Positions 35,777 to 44,759 of a DNA stretch of 64,000 bases are shown one piece after another. Source of the DNA: an uncultured Parabacteroides sp. (GTDB lineage Bacteria > Bacteroidota > Bacteroidia > Bacteroidales > Tannerellaceae); the NCBI GenBank assembly GCA_900541965.1, contig UQLN01000002.1, forward strand, positions 62,001 to 126,000, read 5' to 3'. The notes under the pieces were generated by a model, which saw only the letters and a list, made by a program, of their open reading frames with translations, made no database searches and was not told the DNA's origin. The position numbers were made by a program, and so were the translations under genes. Each line of letters starts with the position of its first letter. The first letter of the stretch is position 1.

Positions 35777-36820
35777 ATGAAATTAAAAATTATCGGAATC
35801 CTGGCTTTACTCTGTAGTGCTAATATCCATGCACAGGAAATTCTTTGGAATGTTGGTATGGAATCCGTATTCGACAATCGGGAATACAGTAGCGACTTTA
35901 ACTTCTCCCAAACAATTTTCGGAGCAATTCTTTCTCCGGAAGTAGGCTTACGTTGGAACAATAACCATTCTTTAATGGTAGGCGCTCATGTTACATCTGA
36001 ATTCGGAAGTGAAACAAAAGATATAACCGTAGATCCCGCTTTTTACTATAATTACAAAAACAATAAGTTTAATATATCTGCTGGTCTGGTTCCGTTCAGC
36101 CAGGTAATCGGAACCGAATCCCGTGCATTTTTCAGTGACTCCATCCGCTTTTATAAAAAAACAATCGGCGGATTACTTCTACAATATATCAATGGGAAAA
36201 ATTACGCTGAAATTTATTGTGATTGGGACGGACGCCAATCAGAGACCAGACGCGAAAAATTTACAGTCTACTCTTCCGGGCGCATCACCAAAAATATCCT
36301 ATTTGCCACATATGAATTCTCCATGCACCACCACGCCGGTACAACAGCGGCAGACGGGGTTACAGATAATGTATGGATAAATCCGGCTATTGGCGTAGAC
36401 CTAAGCCATAAACTTTGGCTGGACTCCCTCACTGTAAGTGCCGGATATCTTCAAAGTTTCCAGAATGACCGGAGTAATGTCGGATATTATGTAAAGCCCA
36501 AGGGGGCAGAAATCAATATCCGCGTTGAAAAATTCAACTTCGGGATACTGAATACTTTATTTCTAGGAGATAACATGATGCCTTATTACGGAATGTACGG
36601 AAGTAGTCTCTACTGGGGCGATTCTTTCTACTCGACCACCAACAATATCTACAACCGTGCCGAAATATACTGGATGCCTTTGAAGAAGAAGAACTTCAAT
36701 CTAAAAGTGGCATCTATCCATCATTATGACGGCAGTACATGGAGTTGGCAGCAGTATGTCAAATTCTGTGTAAAAATAGACCAAAACATCTTTAAGAAGA
36801 AGAAAGTCAATCAAATGTGA
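35777..36820 (+). CDS. Outer-membrane beta-barrel protein, unknown role
   Basis: 347 residues from ATG 35777. Signal peptide MKLKIIGILALLCSANIHAQ with cleavage before EILWN. The mature protein is rich in alternating aromatic/polar strands (SLMVGAHVTSEFGS, FTVYSSGRITKNILFATYEFSMHHHAG, WLDSLTVSAGYLQSF, YGMYGSSLYWGDSF) and looks like a 14-16 strand barrel. No plug or TonB motif. It is not a recognised porin family. An ATG at 35720 in frame is rejected because it lies upstream of the promoter. Its 3' end overlaps the convergent GtrA gene by 14 bases. Confidence 0.75.
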   Translation: MKLKIIGILALLCSANIHAQEILWNVGMESVFDNREYSSDFNFSQTIFGAILSPEVGLRWNNNHSLMVGAHVTSEFGSETKDITVDPAFYYNYKNNKFNISAGLVPFSQVIGTESRAFFSDSIRFYKKTIGGLLLQYINGKNYAEIYCDWDGRQSETRREKFTVYSSGRITKNILFATYEFSMHHHAGTTAADGVTDNVWINPAIGVDLSHKLWLDSLTVSAGYLQSFQNDRSNVGYYVKPKGAEINIRVEKFNFGILNTLFLGDNMMPYYGMYGSSLYWGDSFYSTTNNIYNRAEIYWMPLKKKNFNLKVASIHHYDGSTWSWQQYVKFCVKIDQNIFKKKKVNQM

Positions 36821-37196
36821 AGAACAAATTCATAAAGAAGTTCCAAACAGTAACAAGGCCAATTGCGATTACTTTTGAAAAGTAAAAGTTCCATCTGAGT
36901 TTGTCGTTGAATAAATATATAAACATATTATTCAGCCCTAATCCGATTACGGAAATGCCGACAAACAGCAGGAACTGCGACATCACTTCTTCAGAATCGG
37001 ACTCAAATGTCCACCACCTGTTCCACACATAATTATTGATCGCAGCCAGTAAAAAGCCGGAAGAGTTTGCAATATATTTATTAACTGCACATTTTTCTTT
37101 CAGCAACCAGGTTGTTGAAAAATCAATAATCATTCCGGTAAATCCTACAACACAAAATTTCACCAGCTTAACAAAAAGAGGGAGGAATGTATTCAT
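36807..37196 (-). CDS. GtrA-like membrane protein
   Basis: 129 residues with four hydrophobic spans (e.g. VKFCVVGFTGMIIDFSTTWLL, QFLLFVGISVIGLGLNNMFI) and the GtrA-type NNYVWNRWWTFE loop after the second span. GtrA proteins are thought to move or present lipid-linked sugars (glucosyl or other polyprenyl phosphates). It directly follows the GT39 gene with no gap, so the two probably work together in lipid-phosphate-sugar transfer. Confidence 0.88.
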   Translation of the reverse strand: MNTFLPLFVKLVKFCVVGFTGMIIDFSTTWLLKEKCAVNKYIANSSGFLLAAINNYVWNRWWTFESDSEEVMSQFLLFVGISVIGLGLNNMFIYLFNDKLRWNFYFSKVIAIGLVTVWNFFMNLFFTFD

Positions 37197-38951
37197 CTAT
37201 TTTTCAATTATTTCTATTTTCTGATAAGGACTATTATAAGGGATACATATAGACGTTTTCAGTGATAATCCGAAAAGATATTCGGAATCAGGGACTACAG
37301 CCGGAACTACCGTCAACAAATCTCCTTCAATAGTTTCACTGGCCTTCAATATCCGAAGCTCAGGAGTACTAAAACAAGGACTTGTTGTTATTACGTAATC
37401 CGGCCCGTTGTACACACTGCAAAACTCCACCGGCAGTTCTAAATGCTCCATATTTATATTATTCAAATATGGATTCATCATGGTATAATGAATCCGCAAC
37501 GTATCTCCGGCACACACTTTATCCGGCACCCCGGAATAACGAATACGTACCTGATTTGTTGTTTGTAAATGCTGAACTTTAAAACCGGAAAACTCCTTAC
37601 CATCTATATTATATTTTTTTGCACTCTCTATCTCCGAAAAAATAAAAGCAGCAGAATCCTGATACAATTTATCGAACCCCCAAATATCAAATTGAGTCGT
37701 TCTTGTTGAAGGAGAGCTCACTGTAAAAGCCTCACGCCCCGTAAAAAAACGATATAAAGAAGGATCTTGGAATGAGCCGTCAAAAACTACAGGCAAAGAA
37801 CCTGCCACTTTTTCTATCGCCAGATACCTCTTTTCTTTTCCATTCAAGGCAAATGATTCGGGTAAAACATTTGCTACCAGTAAAACACGAGCTACCAAAA
37901 TTAAAGGGAGTGTCCACAAAATACTTTTCAGGAATATTTTCCCAAATCGCGGTTCCTGTAAAGATACTTTATATAATACGATTATCATAGGCAGCGTGGC
38001 AACAACCGTCCAATGAGGTTCTACCCTGCCTTTAAGCGTCATAACCTGGAAAAAAAACAAAAAACCTGCAATTAAGAAATACAATGCACGGTCAAAAAGC
38101 CCCTCCTGCTTTTTCTTTATCAGAATATAAAGAACTCCTGTCAAAGCAACCGGATTAAATACCACAAACTGCTCGGGAAAATATTTTAAAAGATTGATAA
38201 ATACGAAACCTTCACTTCTCCCCACTAAATGATATCTGAAACTGGGGAAATTATTCGAAACCTGCCAATAGATATGAGGCAGGAACAAAAGTATCGTTGT
38301 AAATATACAAAACCAGAATTTAGGTTTCAATAACAAACGAAGATTTGACAATACAACAAATCCCACCACCAATACCGCATGGTATTTACTATAAAACATA
38401 CCTACCATACTCAAAGTAAGGAACAATGTATTCTGCCAGCTTTCCTTTTCCAAAAACCTCTTGTAAAAAAATAAAAATGCAGCAGCGAAAAATAAAAGAG
38501 GTCCATCCGGTGTTGTTATAAACCCATAAGCCGAGAACATAATAAATGATGTGGCTATTGCAAAAAATGAAAGGACATGCAATACGCTTTTCTTTCCGGG
38601 AAGCATCTTCCATACTATCCAAACAGTACCGGCATGCATCAACACATTAATAAAACGAACCGATAAGTTACCTGAAAACAAACATTTACTAAGGAAATTT
38701 ATTAATGCAACCATTGGAGGATGGTCATAATAACCCCATGCCAGATATTGCCCATACAGAGCATAATATGCTTCATCGGACATTACTTCCATATGAATAG
38801 CTTGGAACATATCACAAAATATCCATATAAATAACAGTATCCAAAACAATCTGTCTGCCTTGTTTATTCCTGATATATCCCTGATAGTTTTTGCTATTGT
38901 CACAATATCCCCTCTCTTGTATATTTTGCCCACAAAGGTAATTTTTTTCAT
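37197..38951 (-). CDS. GT39/ArnT-like polyprenyl-phosphate glycosyltransferase
   Basis: 584 residues as drawn. GT-C membrane enzyme: the first periplasmic loop has the acidic SDEAYYALYGQYLAWGYYDHPPM motif (DE and DHPP) near residues 60-85, characteristic of ArnT/PMT family members, followed by about 11 more spans and a C-terminal periplasmic beta-domain of about 200 residues (HLQTTNQVRIRYSGVPDKVC). It would transfer a sugar from a polyprenyl phosphate donor to lipid or protein acceptors. A TACCTTTG element at 38933-38940 falls inside the first codons; if functional, translation would start at GTG 38903. Confidence 0.85.
   Translation of the reverse strand: MKKITFVGKIYKRGDIVTIAKTIRDISGINKADRLFWILLFIWIFCDMFQAIHMEVMSDEAYYALYGQYLAWGYYDHPPMVALINFLSKCLFSGNLSVRFINVLMHAGTVWIVWKMLPGKKSVLHVLSFFAIATSFIMFSAYGFITTPDGPLLFFAAAFLFFYKRFLEKESWQNTLFLTLSMVGMFYSKYHAVLVVGFVVLSNLRLLLKPKFWFCIFTTILLFLPHIYWQVSNNFPSFRYHLVGRSEGFVFINLLKYFPEQFVVFNPVALTGVLYILIKKKQEGLFDRALYFLIAGFLFFFQVMTLKGRVEPHWTVVATLPMIIVLYKVSLQEPRFGKIFLKSILWTLPLILVARVLLVANVLPESFALNGKEKRYLAIEKVAGSLPVVFDGSFQDPSLYRFFTGREAFTVSSPSTRTTQFDIWGFDKLYQDSAAFIFSEIESAKKYNIDGKEFSGFKVQHLQTTNQVRIRYSGVPDKVCAGDTLRIHYTMMNPYLNNINMEHLELPVEFCSVYNGPDYVITTSPCFSTPELRILKASETIEGDLLTVVPAVVPDSEYLFGLSLKTSICIPYNSPYQKIEIIEK
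38933..38940 (-). promoter_or_regulatory. Candidate -7 element overlapping the GT39 5' end
   Basis: Minus strand TACCTTTG fits TAnnTTTG. It lies inside the longest reading frame (ATG at 38951), so either the motif is fortuitous or the gene starts at GTG 38903. Confidence 0.4.
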
Positions 38952-39015
38952 TGTAAAAAAAACGATTCTACAAATTTATCCCGATAGATGTTCTTAGTAA
39001 TAACTAAGTTGTCAT

Positions 39016-39023
39016 TATCTTTG
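39016..39023 (+). promoter_or_regulatory. -7 element of the RNase H gene
   Basis: TATCTTTG fits TAnnTTTG and lies 28 bases before the ATG at 39051, which decides against the longer frame start at 38988. Confidence 0.6.
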
Positions 39024-39050
39024 CTTTCTATTTTCATTATAAATAACCGG

Positions 39051-39689
39051 ATGGCAAAAAATAAATATTATGTAGTATGGAAAGGGCTTAACCCTGGTAT
39101 TTACGACAACTGGGCTGAATGTAAAATGCAGGTAGACGGACAGGAAAGCGCTAAATACAAATCCTTTGAGACTCGTGACGATGCGGTAGAAGCATTTGAA
39201 AAAGGATATGCCCAATACCTAAAAAATGCGTCGTCCGGTAAAGCGGCTTCCAATTTGTTATCCCCTGCTCCCCCTATAGGAAAACCTATTAATGAAAGCA
39301 TCGCTGTTGATGCGGCCTGCAGCGGAAATCCCGGCGATATGGAATACAGGGGAGTCTACACGGCAACCGGACAAGAAATATTTCATATCGGCCCTCTGAA
39401 AAAAGGGACAAACAATGTAGGCGAATTTTTAGCACTCGTACACGGATTAGCTCTTTTAAAACAAAAGGGAAGCAACCTGCCTGTTTACTCCGACAGCCGC
39501 AATGCCATCAGTTGGGTAAAAAAGAAAAAGTGTAAAACCCTTTTGGAGCGTGTCCCTGAAAACGAAGCGATATTCGATCTGATCGAACGTGCCGAAAAAT
39601 GGTTGAATACCAATACCTACACAACAACAATACTAAAATGGGAAACATCCGTTTGGGGAGAAATTCCGGCAGATTTTGGCAGAAAGTAA
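39051..39689 (+). CDS. rnhA: Ribonuclease H with viroplasmin domain
   Basis: 212 residues from ATG 39051 (MAKNKYYVVWKG). Residues 1-50 are a caulimovirus-viroplasmin type nucleic-acid-binding domain (VVWKGLNPGIYDNWAEC, KSFETRDDAVEAF). Residues about 80-212 are the RNase H fold with acidic residues in AVDAACSGNPGDME, GEFLALVHGL (Glu) and VYSDSRNAISWVKKKK (Asp). Cleaves RNA in RNA:DNA hybrids. The fusion is usual for Bacteroidetes RNase H1 enzymes. Monocistronic. Confidence 0.93.
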   Translation: MAKNKYYVVWKGLNPGIYDNWAECKMQVDGQESAKYKSFETRDDAVEAFEKGYAQYLKNASSGKAASNLLSPAPPIGKPINESIAVDAACSGNPGDMEYRGVYTATGQEIFHIGPLKKGTNNVGEFLALVHGLALLKQKGSNLPVYSDSRNAISWVKKKKCKTLLERVPENEAIFDLIERAEKWLNTNTYTTTILKWETSVWGEIPADFGRK

Positions 39690-39891
39690 TTTTATATCCA
39701 AGTCTTTTTGTCCCATTTTCAACCAAACACATATAAAAAACATCAAAATATATTTTTACATAAACAAACTAAGGAATATATCTGTTATAACAAGAAATCA
39801 TGTAATTTCCTAAACTAAACTTATCTGGGAAATTCTATTAACTTCAAATATAAATATCATTTAATGATTATAAGATCAATCACCTAATCTC
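39690..39891. other. AT-rich intergenic stretch before the LOS-type cluster
   Basis: About 200 bases, strongly AT-rich. I see no perfect TAnnTTTG element, terminator hairpin or small gene with a convincing start. It presumably holds the promoter for the three plus-strand glycosyltransferase genes. Confidence 0.4.
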
Positions 39892-40764
39892 ATGATAAGT
39901 ATAATAGTCTGTTCTATTAACCCTGAGCAGAATAAAGCATTTGCCCAAAACATAAAACAAACCATAGGAATGCCCTATGAATTGCTTGTTCACGACAATC
40001 GGGGGATCAATTGGGGATTATGTAAAGTCTATAATCACTATGCCAGGTTAAGTAAGTATGACATCCTTTGTTTTTTTCATGAAGATATTCAGTTTTTTAC
40101 CACGAATTGGGGGAAAATAATCCTTGATTTTTTTGTAGAAAAGCCACAAGCTGGAGTGATCGGTTTTGCCGGTTCTACCATAAAAACAAAATATATTACT
40201 GGTTGGGGAAGTTTAAGAAAAACCACTCGGAGAAATCTTATACAAGCGGGTCAAAACAACAAAAAAAAATCAGAAATTAATCCCTTTCATGAGAACTTCT
40301 CTCCTGTAGCCTTATTGGATGGCATGGCGTTAATTTGTACAAAAAACGTTTGGAAAGAAAATAGTTTCGACGATAAGACTTTCAAGCGATTCCACTTGTA
40401 TGACCTTGATTTCACATTAAGCGTGGCACAACATCATACAAACTATGTATGTTATACAATCAAGGTTAAGCATCTATCTAATGGCTCTTATACGAAAGAA
40501 TGGCTCAGTGAAAGTAAAAAATTCATCGAGAAATGGACCTCCATACTTCCGTTTTCCATTATGCCATACCCACAAAAGTTCATAAAAAAATGTGAAGAGT
40601 ATGATATGTATCAAATGGCAAGAACAGAACTTAAACTGACATGGGATGAGCTTAGTTATAAATCTATTCTAACCAAACAGCGGCAAGTTAATACCTTTTT
40701 ATACAAATTAAAACTCATCAAACACATTGTAAAAGCAATACAAAAGAAATATCACGAAACCTAA
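39892..40764 (+). CDS. StrF-like GT2 glycosyltransferase
   Basis: 290 residues. The N-terminal half is a GT-A fold of the StrF/Glyco_tranf_2_5 type: MISIIVCSINPEQNKAF, ELLVHDNRGINWGLCKVYN, ILCFFHEDIQFFT (metal-binding HED) and GVIGFAGS. The middle segment VALLDGMALICTKNVWKE and YDLDFTLSVAQHH are the acceptor-side motifs typical of this subfamily. The C-terminus is basic. It starts a run of three plus-strand genes that face a minus-strand LOS-type operon. Sugar unknown. Confidence 0.85.
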   Translation: MISIIVCSINPEQNKAFAQNIKQTIGMPYELLVHDNRGINWGLCKVYNHYARLSKYDILCFFHEDIQFFTTNWGKIILDFFVEKPQAGVIGFAGSTIKTKYITGWGSLRKTTRRNLIQAGQNNKKKSEINPFHENFSPVALLDGMALICTKNVWKENSFDDKTFKRFHLYDLDFTLSVAQHHTNYVCYTIKVKHLSNGSYTKEWLSESKKFIEKWTSILPFSIMPYPQKFIKKCEEYDMYQMARTELKLTWDELSYKSILTKQRQVNTFLYKLKLIKHIVKAIQKKYHET

Positions 40765-40798
40765 AAACTCTTTTATCAATTACTAAGGAGCAAAATAT

Positions 40799-41596
40799 AT
40801 GCAAAAAAACAAAACCATTATCACTATCCCTATTTATAAAACAGAACTGAGCCATTGGGAAGAAATATCCTTACAACAAGGATTATCCATCCTGCAAGAA
40901 CATCCTATAGTGCTTATTTCCCCTAAATCACTGGATGTAGAAGAGTTTCAGTATAAATACGGAATTAAGGACATTATTCGATTTGACGATATTTTTTTTA
41001 AAAATATCGACGGTTATAACCGTTTAATGCTAAGTCCGTTATTCTATGAACAATTCCTGGATTATGAATATATACTCGTCTACCAGTTAGATGCTTATGT
41101 GTTTTCCGATAAATTACAGGAATGGTGTGCTAAAGGATATGATTATATCGGAGCTCCATGGATCCCCTCTGCTAAATACAATAAGAACTGGAATAAAGCA
41201 GAGCTAACCATAAGCCAGTTCTTCGCACGTATGTTTCTCATCTACAATTCAAGAAGTAATTACTTCAAAACAGGAAACGGTGGTTTCTCTTTAAGAAATA
41301 CGGATACTTGTTTTAAAATAACCAAGTCAGACAGAAAAGAAATAAACAAATTCCTGAGCCGGCAATCCTACCATTATGCAGAAGATATTTATTGGGGAAT
41401 CCATGCAAACAGAGTTAAACAACGATTATCCATCCCACATTATACGGAAGCAATCTCTTTCGCTTTCGAAAACAATCCGGATTTGCTCTATAAATACAAC
41501 AACGAACAGTTACCATTCGGAGCACATGCCTGGTACAAAGAATCCCGGTTGAACTTCTGGAAACCGTTCATTCCCCAATTGAACACTGTAGAGTAA
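40799..41596 (+). CDS. DUF5672-family putative glycosyltransferase
   Basis: 265 residues. Family pattern: IITIPIYKTELSHWEEISLQQ, HPIVLISPKSLDVEEF, FYEQFLDYEYILVYQLDAYVF (a D-x-D-like QLDAY) and KGYDYIGAPWI, then NGGFSLRNT and YAEDIYWG. These are the landmarks of DUF5672, which is related to GT-A enzymes of polysaccharide clusters. Catalysis is not established for the family. 34 bases separate it from the preceding GT gene. Confidence 0.85.
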   Translation: MQKNKTIITIPIYKTELSHWEEISLQQGLSILQEHPIVLISPKSLDVEEFQYKYGIKDIIRFDDIFFKNIDGYNRLMLSPLFYEQFLDYEYILVYQLDAYVFSDKLQEWCAKGYDYIGAPWIPSAKYNKNWNKAELTISQFFARMFLIYNSRSNYFKTGNGGFSLRNTDTCFKITKSDRKEINKFLSRQSYHYAEDIYWGIHANRVKQRLSIPHYTEAISFAFENNPDLLYKYNNEQLPFGAHAWYKESRLNFWKPFIPQLNTVE

Positions 41597-41655
41597 ATTT
41601 GATATTATAAATAAAACCCGTACTTTTATCCCGACAAGATAAAAACAGATCCCTT

Positions 41656-42783
41656 ATGCCGTATTCAATTGCTTTCGATGCAAAACGAATTACCCATAAT
41701 TCTACCGGATTGGGAAATTATGGAAGATATATCGTAGAAATCTTATCTCACTACTACCCGATGAACGAGTATCATTTATATACTCCGGGGGAAGGGAAAG
41801 AAAGTCTGAAGAACAAGCTTCCGAAAGGGAATAATATCACCTATCATTATCCCAACGGCATAAATTCGTTCCTCAAGCCTATATGGCGTTCTTTCGGCAT
41901 TGCCAACGATTTAAAGAAGCAAAAACCGGATATTTACCACGGACTAAGTAATGAACTCCCGTTTGGCTTGAAGAAAGCAGGAATCCCATCCCTTGTGACG
42001 ATTCACGACCTTATCTTTGTCCGCTTCCCTGAATTTTATAAACCAATAGACCGTACAATCTACAATTACAAATTCAGGAAAGCCTGTGAATTGGGAGACC
42101 GTGTGATTGCCGTTAGCGAAATGACCCGGCAAGATATCATCAAATATTACCATATTCCTGAAAATAAAATAGACGTCGTATATCAGGGATGCGCCCCACT
42201 GTTCCTGAAACAAGCCTCTTTGGAAGAGCGACAACGGGTTACAGATAAATATAACCTACCCACACATTATATTTTATATGTAGGCAGTATTGAGGAAAGA
42301 AAGAACCTGTTGCTTATTGTAAAAGCCCTGCATAAACTGAATAAAGACATCCGGCTGATAGCTATCGGAAAAAGAACCCCTTATACAGAAGTAGTAGAAA
42401 ATTATATCAGGGAAAATCGAATGGGACAGCAAGTCACTTTGCTGAGCAATATCCCCTACGAAGATTTGCCCGTTTTCTACCAGCTTGCCAGCCTGTTTAT
42501 TTATCCCTCTTTCTTTGAAGGATTCGGGATACCGATTATAGAAGCCCTGCATTCCAACATTCCTGTTATTGCAGCAACCGGTTCCTGTCTGGAAGAAGCC
42601 GGGGGACCGGACTCCCTTTATGTCAATCCGAATGATGCGGACGATCTAAGCGAGAAAATAGATTGGGTACTTTCCACTCCTTCTGTTGCCGATAGAATGA
42701 GAGCCGCAGGCAAAGAATATGTAAAACGTTTTACCGATAAACAGATTGCAGATGATTTAATGGCTGTTTACGATAAACTGTAA
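41656..42783 (+). CDS. GT4 glycosyltransferase
   Basis: 375 residues. GT-B fold: N-terminal FDAKRITHNSTGLGNYGRYIVE (glycine loop), DIYHGLSNELPFG, TIHDLIFVRFPEFY; C-terminal ILYVGSIEERKNL, and the E-x7-E motif in YPSFFEGFGIPIIEAL near residues 285-300. Resembles the mannosyltransferase-like GT4 enzymes of O-antigen and LOS loci. Its last 16 bases overlap the convergent kinase-like gene. Confidence 0.92.
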   Translation: MPYSIAFDAKRITHNSTGLGNYGRYIVEILSHYYPMNEYHLYTPGEGKESLKNKLPKGNNITYHYPNGINSFLKPIWRSFGIANDLKKQKPDIYHGLSNELPFGLKKAGIPSLVTIHDLIFVRFPEFYKPIDRTIYNYKFRKACELGDRVIAVSEMTRQDIIKYYHIPENKIDVVYQGCAPLFLKQASLEERQRVTDKYNLPTHYILYVGSIEERKNLLLIVKALHKLNKDIRLIAIGKRTPYTEVVENYIRENRMGQQVTLLSNIPYEDLPVFYQLASLFIYPSFFEGFGIPIIEALHSNIPVIAATGSCLEEAGGPDSLYVNPNDADDLSEKIDWVLSTPSVADRMRAAGKEYVKRFTDKQIADDLMAVYDKL

Positions 42784-43700
42784 TGAAATTTACGGTCTAG
42801 GACCTTCCGTTCGTCTACCGGATAAATATAATTAAGATATAGTTCACGTTCTTTCCTATAAAGTATTCCATGCGAACCGCCACCCAGCAATAAGCGAATG
42901 CGGAGAAGAAGCAAATAGAATTGTACAGGTCCGAATAATGAACGGAACTTCCCCTTTTTCCGCTTAACGGATTTAATGGCTTCTTTCATTGTCCGCTTAA
43001 AAAAGAAACGGTCGCTATATTCATTTATCTTACGGATAGTTTCCTCTCTGTCCAAAGAACAACATTCTGCATACATTCCGGCAAGGCGGGTCGAAACTTC
43101 CGGGGAAAGAGCTAACCGGTCAAAATTACGTAATGCATTTTCCGTCGATACTTCCTGAAAACGTAAACGGTTTATATCTATCACGGTAAAAGCATATTCT
43201 CCATCCGCTGTCTTTTTCACCAATATATTTCCGGGAGAATAATCGATATGTAAAATACCTGCCTGATGAAGGCCTGCCGTAAAACGTACAAAACTGCGCA
43301 ACAAATCATCTGCCTGCAAGTTCGAACCGTCCATAAAGCTACGGACAGTCATAGCATCCGCCTCATTAATACAGCAATAATAGCTTCGATTCAGCAGACC
43401 GCATTTATATTCTTCAATATAAGCAATCGGTTCCGGCGTACTGCTTCCCCGTTCCAATATCCCCATCCCATATTCATAGGAACGGGATGCTTTAGACTTA
43501 CGAAAAAAAGAATAAGCAATCCTGTTAATAAAAATAGGAACCCTGAAACTCTTCACCACCAGATTCACGCCTTGCACCTGATAGCTTTTCAAAACATTCC
43601 GTTCATTATAGATAATAACTCCTTCCTCCGGAAAACGTTCCGGCAAACCGGTTATAAAATCCTTAAGAAATTCATATTTAGGGTTTATAACGATCTTCAT
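42768..43700 (-). CDS. InaA/WaaP-like lipopolysaccharide kinase
   Basis: 310 residues. Kinase-like fold: VNLVVKSFRVP (ATP-binding Lys region), EPIAYIEEYKCGLLNRSYY hinge, the catalytic loop HIDYSPGNILVKK near residue 158 (HxDxxxxN, as in Kdo/WaaP and InaA kinases) and FTVIDINRLRF (metal-binding Asp, D-I-N in place of D-F-G). Presumably phosphorylates a core sugar of the LPS/LOS. Third gene of an operon with DUF4254 and GT9 genes. Confidence 0.88.
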   Translation of the reverse strand: MKIVINPKYEFLKDFITGLPERFPEEGVIIYNERNVLKSYQVQGVNLVVKSFRVPIFINRIAYSFFRKSKASRSYEYGMGILERGSSTPEPIAYIEEYKCGLLNRSYYCCINEADAMTVRSFMDGSNLQADDLLRSFVRFTAGLHQAGILHIDYSPGNILVKKTADGEYAFTVIDINRLRFQEVSTENALRNFDRLALSPEVSTRLAGMYAECCSLDREETIRKINEYSDRFFFKRTMKEAIKSVKRKKGKFRSLFGPVQFYLLLLRIRLLLGGGSHGILYRKERELYLNYIYPVDERKVLDRKFHYSLS

Positions 43701-43712
43701 GTTTGACGTATA

Positions 43713-44759
43713 TTATGAATGCGGTGCTACTTCTTTCAGTACGGAATTCACCTTATCGATAATCATTTCGGGAGTTATTAATTTCATACATGCCCAATCT
43801 CCGCGAAAACAAGGTTTCTCCCCGAATACGGAACAAGGACGGCAGGAAAGTCCCGCCTGGATAATATTTGCCGGATCTTGCCGGTAACCATAGAAACCGG
43901 TATAAGGATGAGTAGCCCCCCAGATAGAAACCACTTTCGTTCCCACCAACGAGGCGAAATGCATATTTGCAGAATCCATGCAGACAAGCACATCCAATTT
44001 GCTGATAAGCGCCAATTCCTTATCCAACGAATAACGCCCTACTACACTTTTCACCCGAGGATATTGGAAAGCCCACTCTCCCATCACTGCCTCTTCATAC
44101 CCTTTTCCTCCGAAAAGAAAAATCGTGTACTCTTCATGTTCCGAAAGCCGTGCCACGACTTCCTCCATTTCATCCGTAGAATAAATTTTTCCCCGGTGTT
44201 TGGCAAAAGGAGCGATACCTATCCATTTCCCGGACTTACTTCCGACTTCTCCTTCCAGAAACGAGATATCAGCCGGATGATTTTCATATAAGGAAGTAAA
44301 CGCCTCTGTATAATTCAGTCCGGCGGCACGGAACACATCCGCATACCGTTCTATTACCGGGCGTAATGGGAAAACATCTTTTTTCTCCCGGGAAGTAAGC
44401 TGTTTACGCTCTTTCCGGGCTTTATCCACAACATATACTTTCTTTCCGCTCAGCTTAAAAAAACGGCGGAGAATCATACTGCGGATAACATCATGCAAAT
44501 CCAATACGACATCAAAATCATATTTCACCAATGCAGAAGCAAATTTAAGCAAGCCCATAAGCCCCTTCTCCGCTCCTTTGGTATTGATTCCGATAACCTC
44601 CACATTCTTCGGACGGTTCATAAAAACCGGAATCAGGAACACCTGGGTAAGCACAGTAAAATTATCTTGGGGATTCGCTTTGGCTGCCGAATAAATCACC
44701 GGAACAGTCATCGCAACATCCCCGATAGCAGAGAGACGTATTACTAATATATTTGCCAT
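43713..44759 (-). CDS. GT9 heptosyltransferase
   Basis: 348 residues. ADP-heptose:LPS heptosyltransferase family (GT9): NILVIRLSAIGDVAMTVPV at residues 3-21, the WIGIAPFAKHRGKIYSTDEM loop and the donor-site motif CMDSANMHFASLVGTKVVSIWGATHPYTGFYG near 260-290. It would add heptose, or a related sugar, to the lipid A core. Start ATG overlaps the DUF4254 stop by one base. A Cys-rich C-terminal segment (SCRPCSVFGEKPCFRGDWACM) is usual for this family in Bacteroidales. Confidence 0.92.
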   Translation of the reverse strand: MANILVIRLSAIGDVAMTVPVIYSAAKANPQDNFTVLTQVFLIPVFMNRPKNVEVIGINTKGAEKGLMGLLKFASALVKYDFDVVLDLHDVIRSMILRRFFKLSGKKVYVVDKARKERKQLTSREKKDVFPLRPVIERYADVFRAAGLNYTEAFTSLYENHPADISFLEGEVGSKSGKWIGIAPFAKHRGKIYSTDEMEEVVARLSEHEEYTIFLFGGKGYEEAVMGEWAFQYPRVKSVVGRYSLDKELALISKLDVLVCMDSANMHFASLVGTKVVSIWGATHPYTGFYGYRQDPANIIQAGLSCRPCSVFGEKPCFRGDWACMKLITPEMIIDKVNSVLKEVAPHS

